DNA of 64,000 nt from an uncultured Colwellia sp. (GTDB taxonomy: Bacteria; Pseudomonadota; Gammaproteobacteria; Enterobacterales; Alteromonadaceae): positions 62,001 through 126,000 of the forward strand of contig CAJXQJ010000009.1 in the NCBI GenBank assembly GCA_913058245.1. Direction: 5' to 3'. The notes below the pieces were generated by a model, which worked only from the letters and a program-made list of their open reading frames with translations, was not told where the DNA came from and searched no databases. Position numbers and translations under genes: made by a program. This document shows positions 19,324 through 28,926 of the stretch, one piece after another (the first letter of the stretch is position 1; each line of letters opens with the position of its first letter).

Positions 19324-19854
19324 TTATAAACAATCGACTACTTGAATATTTGGCACAGCTCCAGCTGCTGTAGGCTGTGTATAAAAGGCAAAACAATTAG
19401 AAGTTGCTGTCGCTGCGTATGGCGACGCAGGAATGGCTGCAGGAGCAGATTGTCCATCTGGATATACAACAAAAGAGCCTCCAACAACACCTGAATCAAA
19501 ATCAGCTGCTACTTCTATTAAATCAGTCCAAGCTCCGGCTTCGCTCGTGTAATCAGCTAACGGGTAACCAAAATTAATATCTACTGTTGTACCGTTTACA
19601 ACAACATCAACATTAGCACCTGCTGCAGTATCTTGGTTGCCTTTAATTAACGACTTACTGTGAATTAAAGTACCTGCAGATTGCATTGCTGCTTTTACAG
19701 CTTGTAAAGTTGCAGTTCTAGCATCGTCTTGTAAGTTAATAAACTTAGGGGCAGCAGTCGCCGCTAAAATACCTAAAATTACAATAACGACCACTAGCTC
19801 AATTAAGGTAAAACCTTTTTGCTGATTAAAACTATTATTTGCTAACTTCTTCAT
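19324..19854 (-). CDS. mshA: Major MSHA pilin MshA
   Basis: This 176-residue prepilin is the likely major subunit of the mannose-sensitive haemagglutinin type IV pilus. The cleavage motif KGFTLIELVVVIVILGILAA is at residues 13-32, after a 13-residue basic leader. The head domain is rich in Ala, Thr and Val and ends with a Cys pair (SNCFAF and VVDCL) that should close a disulphide loop. AAGG precedes the ATG by 8 bases. It sits just after mshB and just before a strong terminator, which fits a highly expressed subunit. Confidence 0.9.
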   Translation of the reverse strand: MKKLANNSFNQQKGFTLIELVVVIVILGILAATAAPKFINLQDDARTATLQAVKAAMQSAGTLIHSKSLIKGNQDTAAGANVDVVVNGTTVDINFGYPLADYTSEAGAWTDLIEVAADFDSGVVGGSFVVYPDGQSAPAAIPASPYAATATSNCFAFYTQPTAAGAVPNIQVVDCL

Positions 19855-19883
19855 AAAATGAACCTTCTATTATTAATCAAGAA

Positions 19884-20501
19884 TTAATTATTATTAATGT
19901 AAACCACTACTGAGCTATCAGCTGGTTGATATGTAAAGCTATTACCTACAGTTGTTAAAACACCTGGGTTAGTAAAATTATTATTGCTATCTTTGTTTAG
20001 CGATTCTTTCAGATAGTAATGACATAGAGTACTACTGCCTGTACCTGATTTTGCAACGAAGTAATCCAAAGAGTTATCATTATTTAACGTTGCTAAAGTA
20101 TTCGTTACACCTGGTGGTTGTTGTAAAATGCTTCGCCATATATCAACACAGTCACTTGCTGTTAATCCCCCTAAAGTGTCACCATTATCTGATAAACCTG
20201 TAACATAACCTGGTCTAATTTTCGGAGTCGTAGTGTTGTCTTCTTTAGTTAAAAATAACGTTGTACCATCATAATCAACATTATTTTGATCGCTCGCATT
20301 TTTAGGACGACCTTCCGCTTCCCATTGCGCTCGAGCTAATGATACAGCTGTTGCATAACCACCAGCCATACCTTCGATATTTGCTTGTTTTGCCTGGTCG
20401 GTTAAATCGATAAATTTAGGGATTGCTGTCACAGCCAAAAAGCCTAAAATCACGACTACGATAACTAATTCTATTAAGGTAAAACCTGATTGTTTTTTCA
20501 T
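19884..20501 (-). CDS. mshB: MSHA pilin protein MshB, minor prepilin
   Basis: This 205-residue prepilin starts at the ATG at 20501 (MKKQSGFTLIELVIVVVILG), preceded by GAGG at 5 bases. The upstream in-frame codons do not improve it. Two Cys residues (ASDCVDIW and STLCHYY) could form the head disulphide. In Vibrio, mshB begins the structural-gene operon. Here a 105-base gap separates it from mshF and contains a TATAAT at 20574-20579 (minus strand) with a poor -35, so a promoter here is possible but unproven. Confidence 0.9.
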   Translation of the reverse strand: MKKQSGFTLIELVIVVVILGFLAVTAIPKFIDLTDQAKQANIEGMAGGYATAVSLARAQWEAEGRPKNASDQNNVDYDGTTLFLTKEDNTTTPKIRPGYVTGLSDNGDTLGGLTASDCVDIWRSILQQPPGVTNTLATLNNDNSLDYFVAKSGTGSSTLCHYYLKESLNKDSNNNFTNPGVLTTVGNSFTYQPADSSVVVYINNN

Positions 20502-20606
20502 ACCAACCTCACTTATATACGATATAACTAATTCTAACAACGAATTACTAGCAAAGTCACCTACTTAGTTGTAATTATACGTAGCTCTACTACTAACTTT
20601 TAGCGA

Positions 20607-21095
20607 TTACTGAAACTTCACTTTGCCATTATTACTTTGATAAGTGAAATACTCACCGCTAGGTAAACTAAACTGACAGTAACTTATCGAGTGTTCACCT
20701 TGCGATTCAACCAGTACCGCTCCAATAGGCTGTTTCATATATATTAACGGTGATTCCATGACATACTGCCATATACTTTGGCACCGCAACGCTGAGTTCT
20801 GCACATCAACCCAACCATCATCATTTACGGGCACAACGATTTTACTATCACCTTCAGTACTACTATCAATTGTGATATTTTGCGGCTGTAGCTCCATAAA
20901 CCATTGCGCATGTATACCGTTTACACGCGCCGAAAACACGTTACTAACTGATTCAAAGCCTGCTCGTGTTAACTGTCCTTGGTGTTTAAAAAAGTAAAAA
21001 ATAAAACTCGCCATCAATAACGCAACGAGCACCACAACCACTAGCATTTCTCCCAATGATTTTTCACTCTTTTCAGCAACTTGTTGCGATGTCAT
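20607..21095 (-). CDS. mshF: MSHA biogenesis protein MshF
   Basis: This 162-residue membrane protein has one N-terminal membrane segment (about residues 17-36) and a small periplasmic domain. It has no prepilin cleavage motif. Size, topology and position between mshG and mshB match MshF, whose molecular role in the MSHA system is poorly known. Two cysteines (ALRCQSIW and SYCQFS) lie in the periplasmic part. The call rests mostly on gene order. Confidence 0.8.
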   Translation of the reverse strand: MTSQQVAEKSEKSLGEMLVVVVLVALLMASFIFYFFKHQGQLTRAGFESVSNVFSARVNGIHAQWFMELQPQNITIDSSTEGDSKIVVPVNDDGWVDVQNSALRCQSIWQYVMESPLIYMKQPIGAVLVESQGEHSISYCQFSLPSGEYFTYQSNNGKVKFQ

Positions 21096-21116
21096 CGAAT
21101 GGGCTTACTATGCATA

Positions 21117-22355
21117 TTAATTCCCCTTAAATGCTGACATCATATCCCACATAGGGGTAAATATACCTAATGCTAATACTAATACCATTGCAGCAACTAT
21201 GGCGATCATTATTGGCTCTATACGAGCCGTTAAGGTGCTTAGTTCATAATCAACTTCACGCTCGTAGTAATCACCAACCTCTTCAAGTAATTCATCAACT
21301 CGGCCGGTTTCTTCACCAACAGCAATCATTTGTAATACCAGTGGTGTAAATAAAGTACTTGTAACAGCAGACCGTAATAAGCTTTCGCCACTTTCAATGC
21401 TGCTACGCATAGCTATTATTTTTTCACGCATAAAAGTATTGTCAACCGCATCTGCAACTAAGGTTAAGCCTGACGTCATCGGCACGCCAGCTCGTAAGAT
21501 AATAGAAAAACTATGAGAAAAACGCGAAAGTATTGAGCGTTCAATAACCCCCCCTACTACAGGTAATTTTAATTTTCTTTTATCCCACAAATACATACCA
21601 CGTGGGGTTCTTAAGTAATGACGTAAGGAGAATATCCCAACAATAGTAGCGACCAGCATATGAGGCCAATAATCCAAAAAGAAGTTTGAACTGGCAATTA
21701 GCATTTTAGTCGCCCAAGGCAAATCAGCACCTAATTTTGCAAACATATTGGCAAAGGTTGGAATAACGAAAATGTTTAAAATGACCATTGCAGCAACAAT
21801 AGCAATTAGCACGAAAGAAGGGTAACGAAGTGCAGTTTTAATACGTTTTCGTGTTTCTTGTTCGCGCTCAAAGTAGCCTGCAAGCTTTAAAAAAGCGTCA
21901 TCCAATTTACCGGTATTCTCACCAACATGCACTAAAGAAATAAAAAGTGGAGAGAACAATTTAGGGTGTTGATGCAATGCTGTTGAAAGTGGGAAACCAC
22001 CCTCTAATTGTGCTGCAATATCCGTTAGTGCTGATTTTAATTTCACTGAAGTACTTGATTCAGCCATACCATTAATCGCACGTAGAATAGGAACACCGGA
22101 TTTAATTAACGCATACATTTGACGACAAAAAACAATTAAGTCATCTAAAGTTACTTGGTTCAACCCCAGTAAATCGCTGATATCAATATCTTTAGAGCCA
22201 CCTTCGGCTACACTACTCTTTGCACTTTCAATCGATATTGGAATAATACGCTGGCGTGATAACTGCTCAGCCACCAAGGTAGAATTAGCTGCATCAATTG
22301 CACCTTTTACTTGGCTTCCGTTGGCATCTCGTCCGATATAATTAAAAGCGGGCAT
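21117..22355 (-). CDS. mshG: MSHA inner-membrane platform protein MshG
   Basis: This 412-residue protein of the PilC/GspF family is the inner-membrane platform on which the extension ATPase acts. It contains two repeated T2SSF-type cytoplasmic domains (about residues 70-190 and 275-395), each with the typical helix motif (FCRQMYALIKSGVPILRAI and FSHSFSIILRAGVPMTSGL), and hydrophobic segments near 172-198, 217-240 and 384-402. It follows mshE by 11 bases. Confidence 0.93.
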   Translation of the reverse strand: MPAFNYIGRDANGSQVKGAIDAANSTLVAEQLSRQRIIPISIESAKSSVAEGGSKDIDISDLLGLNQVTLDDLIVFCRQMYALIKSGVPILRAINGMAESSTSVKLKSALTDIAAQLEGGFPLSTALHQHPKLFSPLFISLVHVGENTGKLDDAFLKLAGYFEREQETRKRIKTALRYPSFVLIAIVAAMVILNIFVIPTFANMFAKLGADLPWATKMLIASSNFFLDYWPHMLVATIVGIFSLRHYLRTPRGMYLWDKRKLKLPVVGGVIERSILSRFSHSFSIILRAGVPMTSGLTLVADAVDNTFMREKIIAMRSSIESGESLLRSAVTSTLFTPLVLQMIAVGEETGRVDELLEEVGDYYEREVDYELSTLTARIEPIMIAIVAAMVLVLALGIFTPMWDMMSAFKGN

Positions 22356-22366
22356 AATTTATCAAG

Positions 22367-24082
22367 TTATCCTGTTACGTCGACAGTTTCTACCAAACGT
22401 AATACTTCTTCAACGCTGGTAATTCCTAGCTTAGCATAATCAAACGCTGCTAACGCAAGTGGCTTAAATTCAGGATGCTGTTTTGCTAGCGATGTAAATG
22501 CCTCAGTGTCATCACGTTTTAACGCTGCCATCATAGGTTCATTCATTTCCAGTAACTCAAATACACCAATACGACCTTTATAACCAGTGTATTGACATGA
22601 CTGACAACCACTACCATGACTAAACTGAATATCTTTAACGTCATCGCCAACTAAATGCGATAACCACAACATTTCTTGCTGATCTGGCGTGTGCTCTTTT
22701 CGACAACCTTCACAAACCTTACGTACTAAACGCTGTGCAATAATAGCGCGTAATGAGCTACCAACTAAAAAGCCTGCAGCGCCCATATCAAGTAAACGTA
22801 GGGCACTGGTAATTGCATCATTGGTATGCAGTGTAGATAGCACTAAATGACCTGTTAATGCACCTCGCAAACCTATTTCAACTGTTTCTTGGTCGCGCAT
22901 CTCACCGACCATTAAAATGTCGGGATCTTGTCGTAAAGCGGTACGTAAAACACTGGAGAATGTAAGATCAATTTTACTGTTAACTTGTACCTGATTGACC
23001 CGAGGTAAGCGATATTCAACAGGGTCTTCAACGGTAATAATTTTTTTACTGGCTTTATTTAGTTCGCTAAGCGCGGCATACAAGGTTGTAGTTTTACCAC
23101 TACCGGTCGGCCCCGTCACTAGCACCATACCATGTGGACGTGATATCTGGTGGCGAATACGTTGCACGAAATGCTCTGGCATGCCCGTTTCGTCAAGCGA
23201 CAACAACCCCGCTGATTGGTCTAATAAACGCATAACAACCGATTCACCATGCTGCACCGGCATTGTCGACATACGAACATCAATACTATGACCATTGATT
23301 TGTAGGTTAAAGCGACCATCTTGCGGCAATCGCTTCTCTGAAATATCAAGCCCTGCCATTAGCTTTAATCGCAAAACCATTGCTGAAGCAATTTTATTTT
23401 CTTTAAGAATATTTTCTTGTAATACGCCATCAATACGTTGGCGAATTCTTAAAGAGTTTTCATCGGGTTCAATATGTACATCAGATGCCCGCATTTGCAC
23501 TGCATCCGCAAAAACTGATTGTAGTAATTTACCAACCGTTGCATCGCCGCCCTCTTCAAGAAAAGAACTTGATAAGTCAAAGTCACTGCTTTGATCGTAT
23601 TCTTCTTCTAATTGACTGGCAAAAGATTCAATATCGGCCGTACGTCGATATAAGCCGTCAAAAGCCTCAAATAACTGTGACTCCATAACTACTGCAAGAT
23701 TTAAGCGCTTTGGCGCCAGCATTTGTTCGATTTGGTCAAGCGCACTTAAATCAGCAGGATCACTCATGCCAATTAATACTGAGTCACCTTGATCTTCAAT
23801 AACTAATGCACGTAACCGCCTAGCGTGTACTTCTGGCAAGAGCAAGGCTACTTCGCCTGGAATACGACGCTGACTAATATCTAAAAATGGCACATCAAGT
23901 TGTTGGGCAAGGAATTCAAGTAATTGTTGTTCACCAATATGACCAAGCTCAATCAGGGTATCGCCGAGCTTTCTGCCGGTCGACTTTTGACTATTCAATG
24001 CCTGCATCAACTGCTCGTTGCTGATAATATGTTCGTGAACCAAAAGGTCCCCTAAACGCATTTTTAATTTAGGTGCTGCCAT
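22367..24082 (-). CDS. mshE: MSHA extension ATPase MshE
   Basis: This 571-residue PilB/GspE-type hexameric ATPase powers pilus extension. The N-terminus carries two consecutive MshEN half-motifs, RLGDLLVHEHIISNEQLMQA (from residue 9) and KLGDTLIELGHIGEQQLLEF (from residue 38). The family is known to bind cyclic di-GMP through such motifs. The Walker A box GPTGSGKT is at residues 324-331, followed by the Asp box and Walker B (DPDILMVGEMRD). Two CxxC pairs (CEGC and CQSC) near the C-terminus bind zinc in this family. It follows mshN by 1 base and precedes mshG. Confidence 0.95.
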   Translation of the reverse strand: MAAPKLKMRLGDLLVHEHIISNEQLMQALNSQKSTGRKLGDTLIELGHIGEQQLLEFLAQQLDVPFLDISQRRIPGEVALLLPEVHARRLRALVIEDQGDSVLIGMSDPADLSALDQIEQMLAPKRLNLAVVMESQLFEAFDGLYRRTADIESFASQLEEEYDQSSDFDLSSSFLEEGGDATVGKLLQSVFADAVQMRASDVHIEPDENSLRIRQRIDGVLQENILKENKIASAMVLRLKLMAGLDISEKRLPQDGRFNLQINGHSIDVRMSTMPVQHGESVVMRLLDQSAGLLSLDETGMPEHFVQRIRHQISRPHGMVLVTGPTGSGKTTTLYAALSELNKASKKIITVEDPVEYRLPRVNQVQVNSKIDLTFSSVLRTALRQDPDILMVGEMRDQETVEIGLRGALTGHLVLSTLHTNDAITSALRLLDMGAAGFLVGSSLRAIIAQRLVRKVCEGCRKEHTPDQQEMLWLSHLVGDDVKDIQFSHGSGCQSCQYTGYKGRIGVFELLEMNEPMMAALKRDDTEAFTSLAKQHPEFKPLALAAFDYAKLGITSVEEVLRLVETVDVTG

Positions 24083-24083
24083 A

Positions 24084-25286
24084 TTATTCTCCTAACTCTA
24101 CTAGTCGCTGACGAGCAAATTGCATGGTATTACTTGAAAGATTGCCCGTTGCCATTGCTTGACGATAAGCATTACTGGCCTGGCTAAATTGCCCTTGGCT
24201 ATCTAATGAAACCGCAAGCCCTAACCACCAGCGTCCTACATGAGGCTCAATGGCTAATAATTTTTGATAGGCGGAACTCGCTTGATTGTGTTCATTAACT
24301 TCAGCCGCAACGCTTGCCAATAATGCCTGTAATTCCACCGAATTGCTGTTACTAGCCGGAACTAACAAGTTTAATGCCGCTTGTGCTTGTCCTTGCTCAA
24401 AATATATTCTTGCACTCATTAGACGCATCTCTTCTGCCTGTGGCGCAAGAGCAATACCTTGAGACAATAAATTTATTGCATTTTGATATTCTTTTTTCCC
24501 ATACCAAAGTGCAGCAAGCTGTTTTCTCGCAACTTCATGTTCAGGTAATAACAGCAAAACTTCTTCAAATAATGACTCAGCTTTACTTAAATTATTAACT
24601 TCCATTGCCTGTTCAGCCTGAGTGATTTTCTTTTTTGCTAGCGCTTGTGGCGATAATTGCGAGCGAGAAATGCTTAAGCGAGGTTTACTTTTTTCAATGA
24701 CTTGTTCTGCCGCAACAGTAGCTTTATTTGCTATTACTACCTCACCTTTTTGTAAACCTTTTCTTGTAGGCAGGTTGTCAGGCGTAACGGTTGCATCATC
24801 TAAACGCCTGTTCTCAAGTATTTGTATAGCTTCTTCATTTAATGGTTGCTCGTGAGCGGCTACAGAACTTGTTGCTAATTCTTTATCTATCGCTTGCTGA
24901 TTTTTGTCAAAGTTAGATTGCAACTCGTCAGCAACAGACTCTACTGCGAAAGACGATTCAATGGCATCAACAATAATCGCTCCAGCTTTTTTTTCTGCAT
25001 TTTTATCCTGTTCAGTGCTAACTAACCCGTTATTAGTGATATTACTTTCAGTACGATTAGTTTTGGCAGCACTCTGTTGAGCTTGTTCTTTTAATTGCTG
25101 GTTTTCGCTGTAAAGCTGCCATGCAAATACGCCAGCAAGATTAATGATAACAATCACTAAAACTACTGATAATAGCCATTTCATATTTGAACTTTTTGTC
25201 GCGGCAGGTAGTACTGTATTCGTATCGACATTTTGCTCACCTTGACGTTTATCAAGGTCTTTCAACATTTGGTTGATAACGCTCAT
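24084..25286 (-). CDS. mshN: MSHA biogenesis protein MshN, TPR protein
   Basis: This protein of about 400 residues starts MSVINQMLKDLDKRQGE at the ATG at 25286, with GGAG 7 bases upstream. One membrane segment (about residues 36-57) is followed by a charged linker and then several tetratricopeptide repeats (about residues 220-395, for example KAESLFEEVLLLLPEHEVAR). It is expected to be a periplasmic scaffold that supports the secretin or assembly complex. The start codon overlaps the mshM stop by 4 bases (ATGA). Confidence 0.9.
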   Translation of the reverse strand: MSVINQMLKDLDKRQGEQNVDTNTVLPAATKSSNMKWLLSVVLVIVIINLAGVFAWQLYSENQQLKEQAQQSAAKTNRTESNITNNGLVSTEQDKNAEKKAGAIIVDAIESSFAVESVADELQSNFDKNQQAIDKELATSSVAAHEQPLNEEAIQILENRRLDDATVTPDNLPTRKGLQKGEVVIANKATVAAEQVIEKSKPRLSISRSQLSPQALAKKKITQAEQAMEVNNLSKAESLFEEVLLLLPEHEVARKQLAALWYGKKEYQNAINLLSQGIALAPQAEEMRLMSARIYFEQGQAQAALNLLVPASNSNSVELQALLASVAAEVNEHNQASSAYQKLLAIEPHVGRWWLGLAVSLDSQGQFSQASNAYRQAMATGNLSSNTMQFARQRLVELGE

Positions 25287-26191
25287 AATGACACTCCGGA
25301 AATACTCCATGCGTAATACAATGCTGCAATTGTAATAATTGCTAATATACTTACCATCGTTACATTTGTTTTTTTATACCCTTGCATACCTTCGGTATCT
25401 TGTATCGCGCTGTATAAATGTTTTTTTGTCAGCTGATAACTACCTTCGCCATAGCCAAGCATCAGCATTTTATGACAAAGTATATTTACCAATCTAGGCA
25501 CGCCTTGGGTTACTTTCGCTATTTTTTTCGCTAATGCATGATTAAATAAACTAGCACCTTTATATCCTGCCACTTGCATTCGATGTTGAATATAATGCTC
25601 AACTTCATGGGCAGTCATCGAACGTAATTTATAAGAAAAGGTGATCCGCTGTTTTAATTGCCGAAAAGCGGTTTCCGCTAGTCGCTCATCAAGCTCTGGT
25701 TGTGCAAATAGCACTACTTGTAACAACTTACGTGTTTCTGTTTCTAAGTTAGTAAATAACCGCAAGGCTTCGAGGCTTTCAGCAGGTAATGCTTGCGCTT
25801 CATCTAAAATTAACACTACCGAATGGCCTTGATTGTGTAATTCTAATAATCGCGTTTGAATGCGTTGCGTTAATAACTGTACCGACATACGTTGCGCTTG
25901 CTTAACACCTAGCTCAACAGCAACTGCTCGACGCAATTCATCAGGCTTTAAATACGGATTAGGGATATAAGCGGTTACAAAATGTTCAGGAATTTCATTA
26001 AGTAACTTTCGACACATTAAGGTTTTTCCAGTCCCGACTTCACCGACAACCTTAATAAAACCTTCACCCGTTTTTAATGCTGTGGTTAGTACGGCTAAAG
26101 CCTCATTGTGAGGCTCAAGACCTAGGTAAAAATTAGTATTTGGCGTCAAGGTAAACGGTAATTCTCGTAAGCCAAAATGATACAAGTACAT
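25283..26191 (-). CDS. mshM: MSHA biogenesis ATPase MshM (ExeA/GspA-like)
   Basis: This is a 302-residue AAA+ ATPase. Walker A is GEVGTGKT (residues 50-57), Walker B is VVLILDEAQ, and a C-terminal membrane segment lies near residues 279-298. It starts with the ExeA-type sequence YLYHFGLRELPFTLTPNTNF. ExeA/GspA relatives help insert or place the secretin through the peptidoglycan layer. It lies 10 bases downstream of mshL, its presumed client secretin. Confidence 0.93.
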   Translation of the reverse strand: MYLYHFGLRELPFTLTPNTNFYLGLEPHNEALAVLTTALKTGEGFIKVVGEVGTGKTLMCRKLLNEIPEHFVTAYIPNPYLKPDELRRAVAVELGVKQAQRMSVQLLTQRIQTRLLELHNQGHSVVLILDEAQALPAESLEALRLFTNLETETRKLLQVVLFAQPELDERLAETAFRQLKQRITFSYKLRSMTAHEVEHYIQHRMQVAGYKGASLFNHALAKKIAKVTQGVPRLVNILCHKMLMLGYGEGSYQLTKKHLYSAIQDTEGMQGYKKTNVTMVSILAIITIAALYYAWSISGVSL

Positions 26192-26201
26192 AGCAGATTA
26201 C

Positions 26202-27902
26202 TTAGTTGCTCGTGACGTTTGCGTCCGAATCTTCCGGGAACCATTGCTTTAACAGCGCACGGGCATCTTGTAATTGGCTTTTCCAAGTATCATGACCTAT
26301 CACTACTGGCTTCAACATAATAACCAACTCTTTCTTTTGAGTTGCATTACTTTTACTCTTAAAAAGCTCACCAACTAACGGTATATCGCCTAATAGCGGG
26401 GTTTTAGATTCATTGTCAACACGGCGTGTTTCAATCAAACCACCAATAACAACAATCTCACCCGACTGAGCTTTAATAATGGTGTCAGATTCACGAACAC
26501 TACTTTGTGCAAGTGGTAGAGAAAGATCCTCACCACCTATGCGAATTGTTTTGGTTTGTTCATCGGTTAGTGTTACCGATGGATGAACATGTAGAATCAC
26601 TTCTCCATTAGCATCTATTTGTGGTGTTACATCTAAGGCAATACCAGAAAAAAATGGGGTAAGCTGCACTTCTGGTGTAGTTGTTGTTGCGGTACCCGTT
26701 GTGGTCGTGCTAGAAACTTCTGTGACAAAGTACTCATCTTCACCAACTTTAATCACCGCTTTCTGGTTATTGGTGGCAGTAATTCTTGGGCTTGATAATA
26801 CTTGCACATTACCTTGTGTCGATAGCAAACGAATAACACTGGTGAAGTCAGCATTTCTAAACGTTATTCCTGTTGCACCGCCAATACTTGCTGAAATCGC
26901 ATTACCCGCAATATTACCATTTGTTGAAAAGCCAATATCAGTGCTCTCTATGTGACCTAAAACATTGCTCCATTCGACCCCTTGTTGATAGTCATCATTA
27001 AGTGTCACTTCCATTATTTTTGCTTCAATAATCACTTGACGACGCAAATGTTCTTGCGTGCTTTCGATGAAACCTTTAACCGCACTTATTTCAGCGGGCA
27101 TTGCACGTACCGTTACTAAACCGGCTTGTGGGGAAACAATAACTGAACGACCATCATCACTACCAACCAATGCAGTTAAGGTTTCTTTTAACTCGGTCCA
27201 AAAGTCAGATTCATTCTCGGTATAAATATTAATACCGCTGCTGCCATTTTGATTATTGTTACCGTTATTGCTGCCACTATTATTATTGCTGTTGTTACGG
27301 TTGTTATTATTGTTACTTCCATTATTGCTGTTATTCGGATCATTTTCAGATACGCCACCAGAATTAATGCTAGTGCTAGAAATACCGCTACGTTTTACGT
27401 AAAGATAATCTAATGGAATAGTTTCTGTGCGAATGCCTGCAGGGTAAACTTGAATAACACGACCTTGTCGACGAATGTCGTAACCGTATAACGATGCAAT
27501 AACATCCAGTGCTTCATTAAGCGTGACATCTTTTAAGTTTAAAGTAATAGCGCCAGTTACATCAGGATGAACAGCAATGCTATATGCTGAATCTTCAACA
27601 ATAGCAGCAAAAAATTGCTCAGCAGCAACGCCGCTAGCAGCTATTTGTAAACGCTTCTCAGCCAATAGTCCTTGGCGAGCTTGGCTCACTTCTTTTTGCA
27701 TTAGCTCTTGTCTGACAGAACTAGGTAAACCTTGTAGTGGTTTAGGAGCAGCAGGTTTGCTGGTTTCGGCAATGGCGTTATCTAATGCCTGTGTTATCTC
27801 CGTTGGTGGTTTAGGTGCTGATTGACAACCAGCTAATACCAAAACGGCGGTACAACATAACCATTGAACTTGGTGTTTTGTATTTTTCATTATTTTTTTC
27901 AT
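26202..27902 (-). CDS. mshL: MSHA outer-membrane secretin MshL
   Basis: This 566-residue secretin lipoprotein has a lipobox LAGC (Cys26). A secretin/TonB short N-terminal domain occupies about residues 100-165, an N1-type domain about 225-290, and the secretin beta-barrel domain about 290-555 (including VSPQAGLVTVRAMPAEI and VIGGLIETRRV). It forms the outer-membrane pore for the pilus. Residues 187-220 are an unusually Asn-rich linker. It overlaps mshK by 4 bases. Confidence 0.95.
   Translation of the reverse strand: MKKIMKNTKHQVQWLCCTAVLVLAGCQSAPKPPTEITQALDNAIAETSKPAAPKPLQGLPSSVRQELMQKEVSQARQGLLAEKRLQIAASGVAAEQFFAAIVEDSAYSIAVHPDVTGAITLNLKDVTLNEALDVIASLYGYDIRRQGRVIQVYPAGIRTETIPLDYLYVKRSGISSTSINSGGVSENDPNNSNNGSNNNNNRNNSNNNSGSNNGNNNQNGSSGINIYTENESDFWTELKETLTALVGSDDGRSVIVSPQAGLVTVRAMPAEISAVKGFIESTQEHLRRQVIIEAKIMEVTLNDDYQQGVEWSNVLGHIESTDIGFSTNGNIAGNAISASIGGATGITFRNADFTSVIRLLSTQGNVQVLSSPRITATNNQKAVIKVGEDEYFVTEVSSTTTTGTATTTTPEVQLTPFFSGIALDVTPQIDANGEVILHVHPSVTLTDEQTKTIRIGGEDLSLPLAQSSVRESDTIIKAQSGEIVVIGGLIETRRVDNESKTPLLGDIPLVGELFKSKSNATQKKELVIMLKPVVIGHDTWKSQLQDARALLKQWFPEDSDANVTSN
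27243..27344 (-). repeat. Asn-codon-rich low-complexity tract in mshL
   Basis: About 34 codons encode mainly Asn, with Ser and Gly (residues 187-220 of MshL). The DNA is an imperfect run of AAC/AAT codons, seen on the plus strand as repeated GTT/ATT triplets. It joins the N-terminal domains to the secretin part. Such tracts are flexible linkers and may vary in length between strains by slippage. Confidence 0.85.
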
Positions 27903-28219
27903 TTTGAGTTCGCTATAACACCGGAAAATAAAGACAATTCCATTCTACCTTGTGATGATTGCAACACCACCCCATTCGAGTTTATGGCTATGAGCTCAAA
28001 ATCTCGATATTTATCGCCAACCGTTAAAACCTCACCATTAATCATGGCTTTTTTTGATTGGTTACTTTGAATAATTGATTGTAAAACTAATGCAGATTTA
28101 CTGTCGCTACTTTGGCTAACAGCCGCTGTTGCACCAAAAGGACGTGTAGGATCTGTTTGTTGACTACTTACCGATAATGGCAATATGAGTATTAATAAAG
28201 TGCTGGCAATTTTATACAC
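27899..28219 (-). CDS. mshK: MSHA biogenesis protein MshK
   Basis: This 106-residue protein has an N-terminal signal peptide (about residues 1-19) and a small periplasmic domain with the pattern DPTRPF followed by L-x-S-I-I and a GEVLTVGDKY motif, as in PilP/GspC-like homology-region domains. It probably bridges the inner-membrane MshI/J complex and the secretin. It overlaps mshJ by 8 bases and mshL by 4 bases. Confidence 0.87.
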   Translation of the reverse strand: MYKIASTLLILILPLSVSSQQTDPTRPFGATAAVSQSSDSKSALVLQSIIQSNQSKKAMINGEVLTVGDKYRDFELIAINSNGVVLQSSQGRMELSLFSGVIANSK

Positions 28220-28922
28220 CGATAAACTCCTGTGAAGTACTCAAACTATATATTTCGACTTCAAGCTCACTAACGGGATATTCTTTTAGCTGGTAATCAA
28301 ACTCTTGCCAAAAGAACTTCCACGACAACTCTTCTAATTGCTGTAAATATTTACGCAGCTGAAAGTACTGCCCTTGTAATTTAATTTTAATGCCATGGCG
28401 ATATAATCGTAATTGCGGGCTTTCAGCTGATAAATCATTACCTTCAGCATTAGCAATGTCAGCACTAGTATTCACTGTATCTGCCTTTACTTTATTTTTC
28501 GTTACAGGCTCTGCCGGTAGTACTTCAAAAGACAACATTTTTACGCCTTTTTGCAACTTTAATAACTTAATTAAGGCGTGACGCATTTGAATAGGATCAA
28601 TTAAGTCTGAAGTTAAGCGCAGTAATTGCTCGTCAATTTCACCAAGTTTGGCCTGATACTGTGCCAATTCCTTTTTTAACGCTAAATTAGGATCTTCTAG
28701 TAACGCCTGCTCTAACATTTCAATTGAGTTAACATTATTACGATTACTTGTTTGAGTTTGCGCTATTTGTTTATTTAATTTCGTAATACGTTGGACAGGT
28801 GTATCCAAAAACAAAGTATACAAAATAAAAACAATGCCAATTAGGCCAGTGGCAATAATTAAATACTGTTCTCGCTTTGAAATATTATTAAATTTTTCAC
28901 CATAAAGCTGCCATTGAGTCAT
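28212..28922 (-). CDS. mshJ: MSHA biogenesis protein MshJ (PilO-like)
   Basis: This protein of about 236 residues starts MTQWQLYGEKFNNISKREQ at the ATG at 28922, with AGGAG 9 bases upstream. It has one membrane segment (about residues 20-38), a coiled coil (about 45-100) and a C-terminal ferredoxin-like domain, as in PilO/GspM. It should pair with the PilN-like protein encoded just upstream in the inner-membrane alignment complex. It overlaps mshK by 8 bases. Confidence 0.88.
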   Translation of the reverse strand: MTQWQLYGEKFNNISKREQYLIIATGLIGIVFILYTLFLDTPVQRITKLNKQIAQTQTSNRNNVNSIEMLEQALLEDPNLALKKELAQYQAKLGEIDEQLLRLTSDLIDPIQMRHALIKLLKLQKGVKMLSFEVLPAEPVTKNKVKADTVNTSADIANAEGNDLSAESPQLRLYRHGIKIKLQGQYFQLRKYLQQLEELSWKFFWQEFDYQLKEYPVSELEVEIYSLSTSQEFIGV

Positions 28923-28926
28923 ATTA

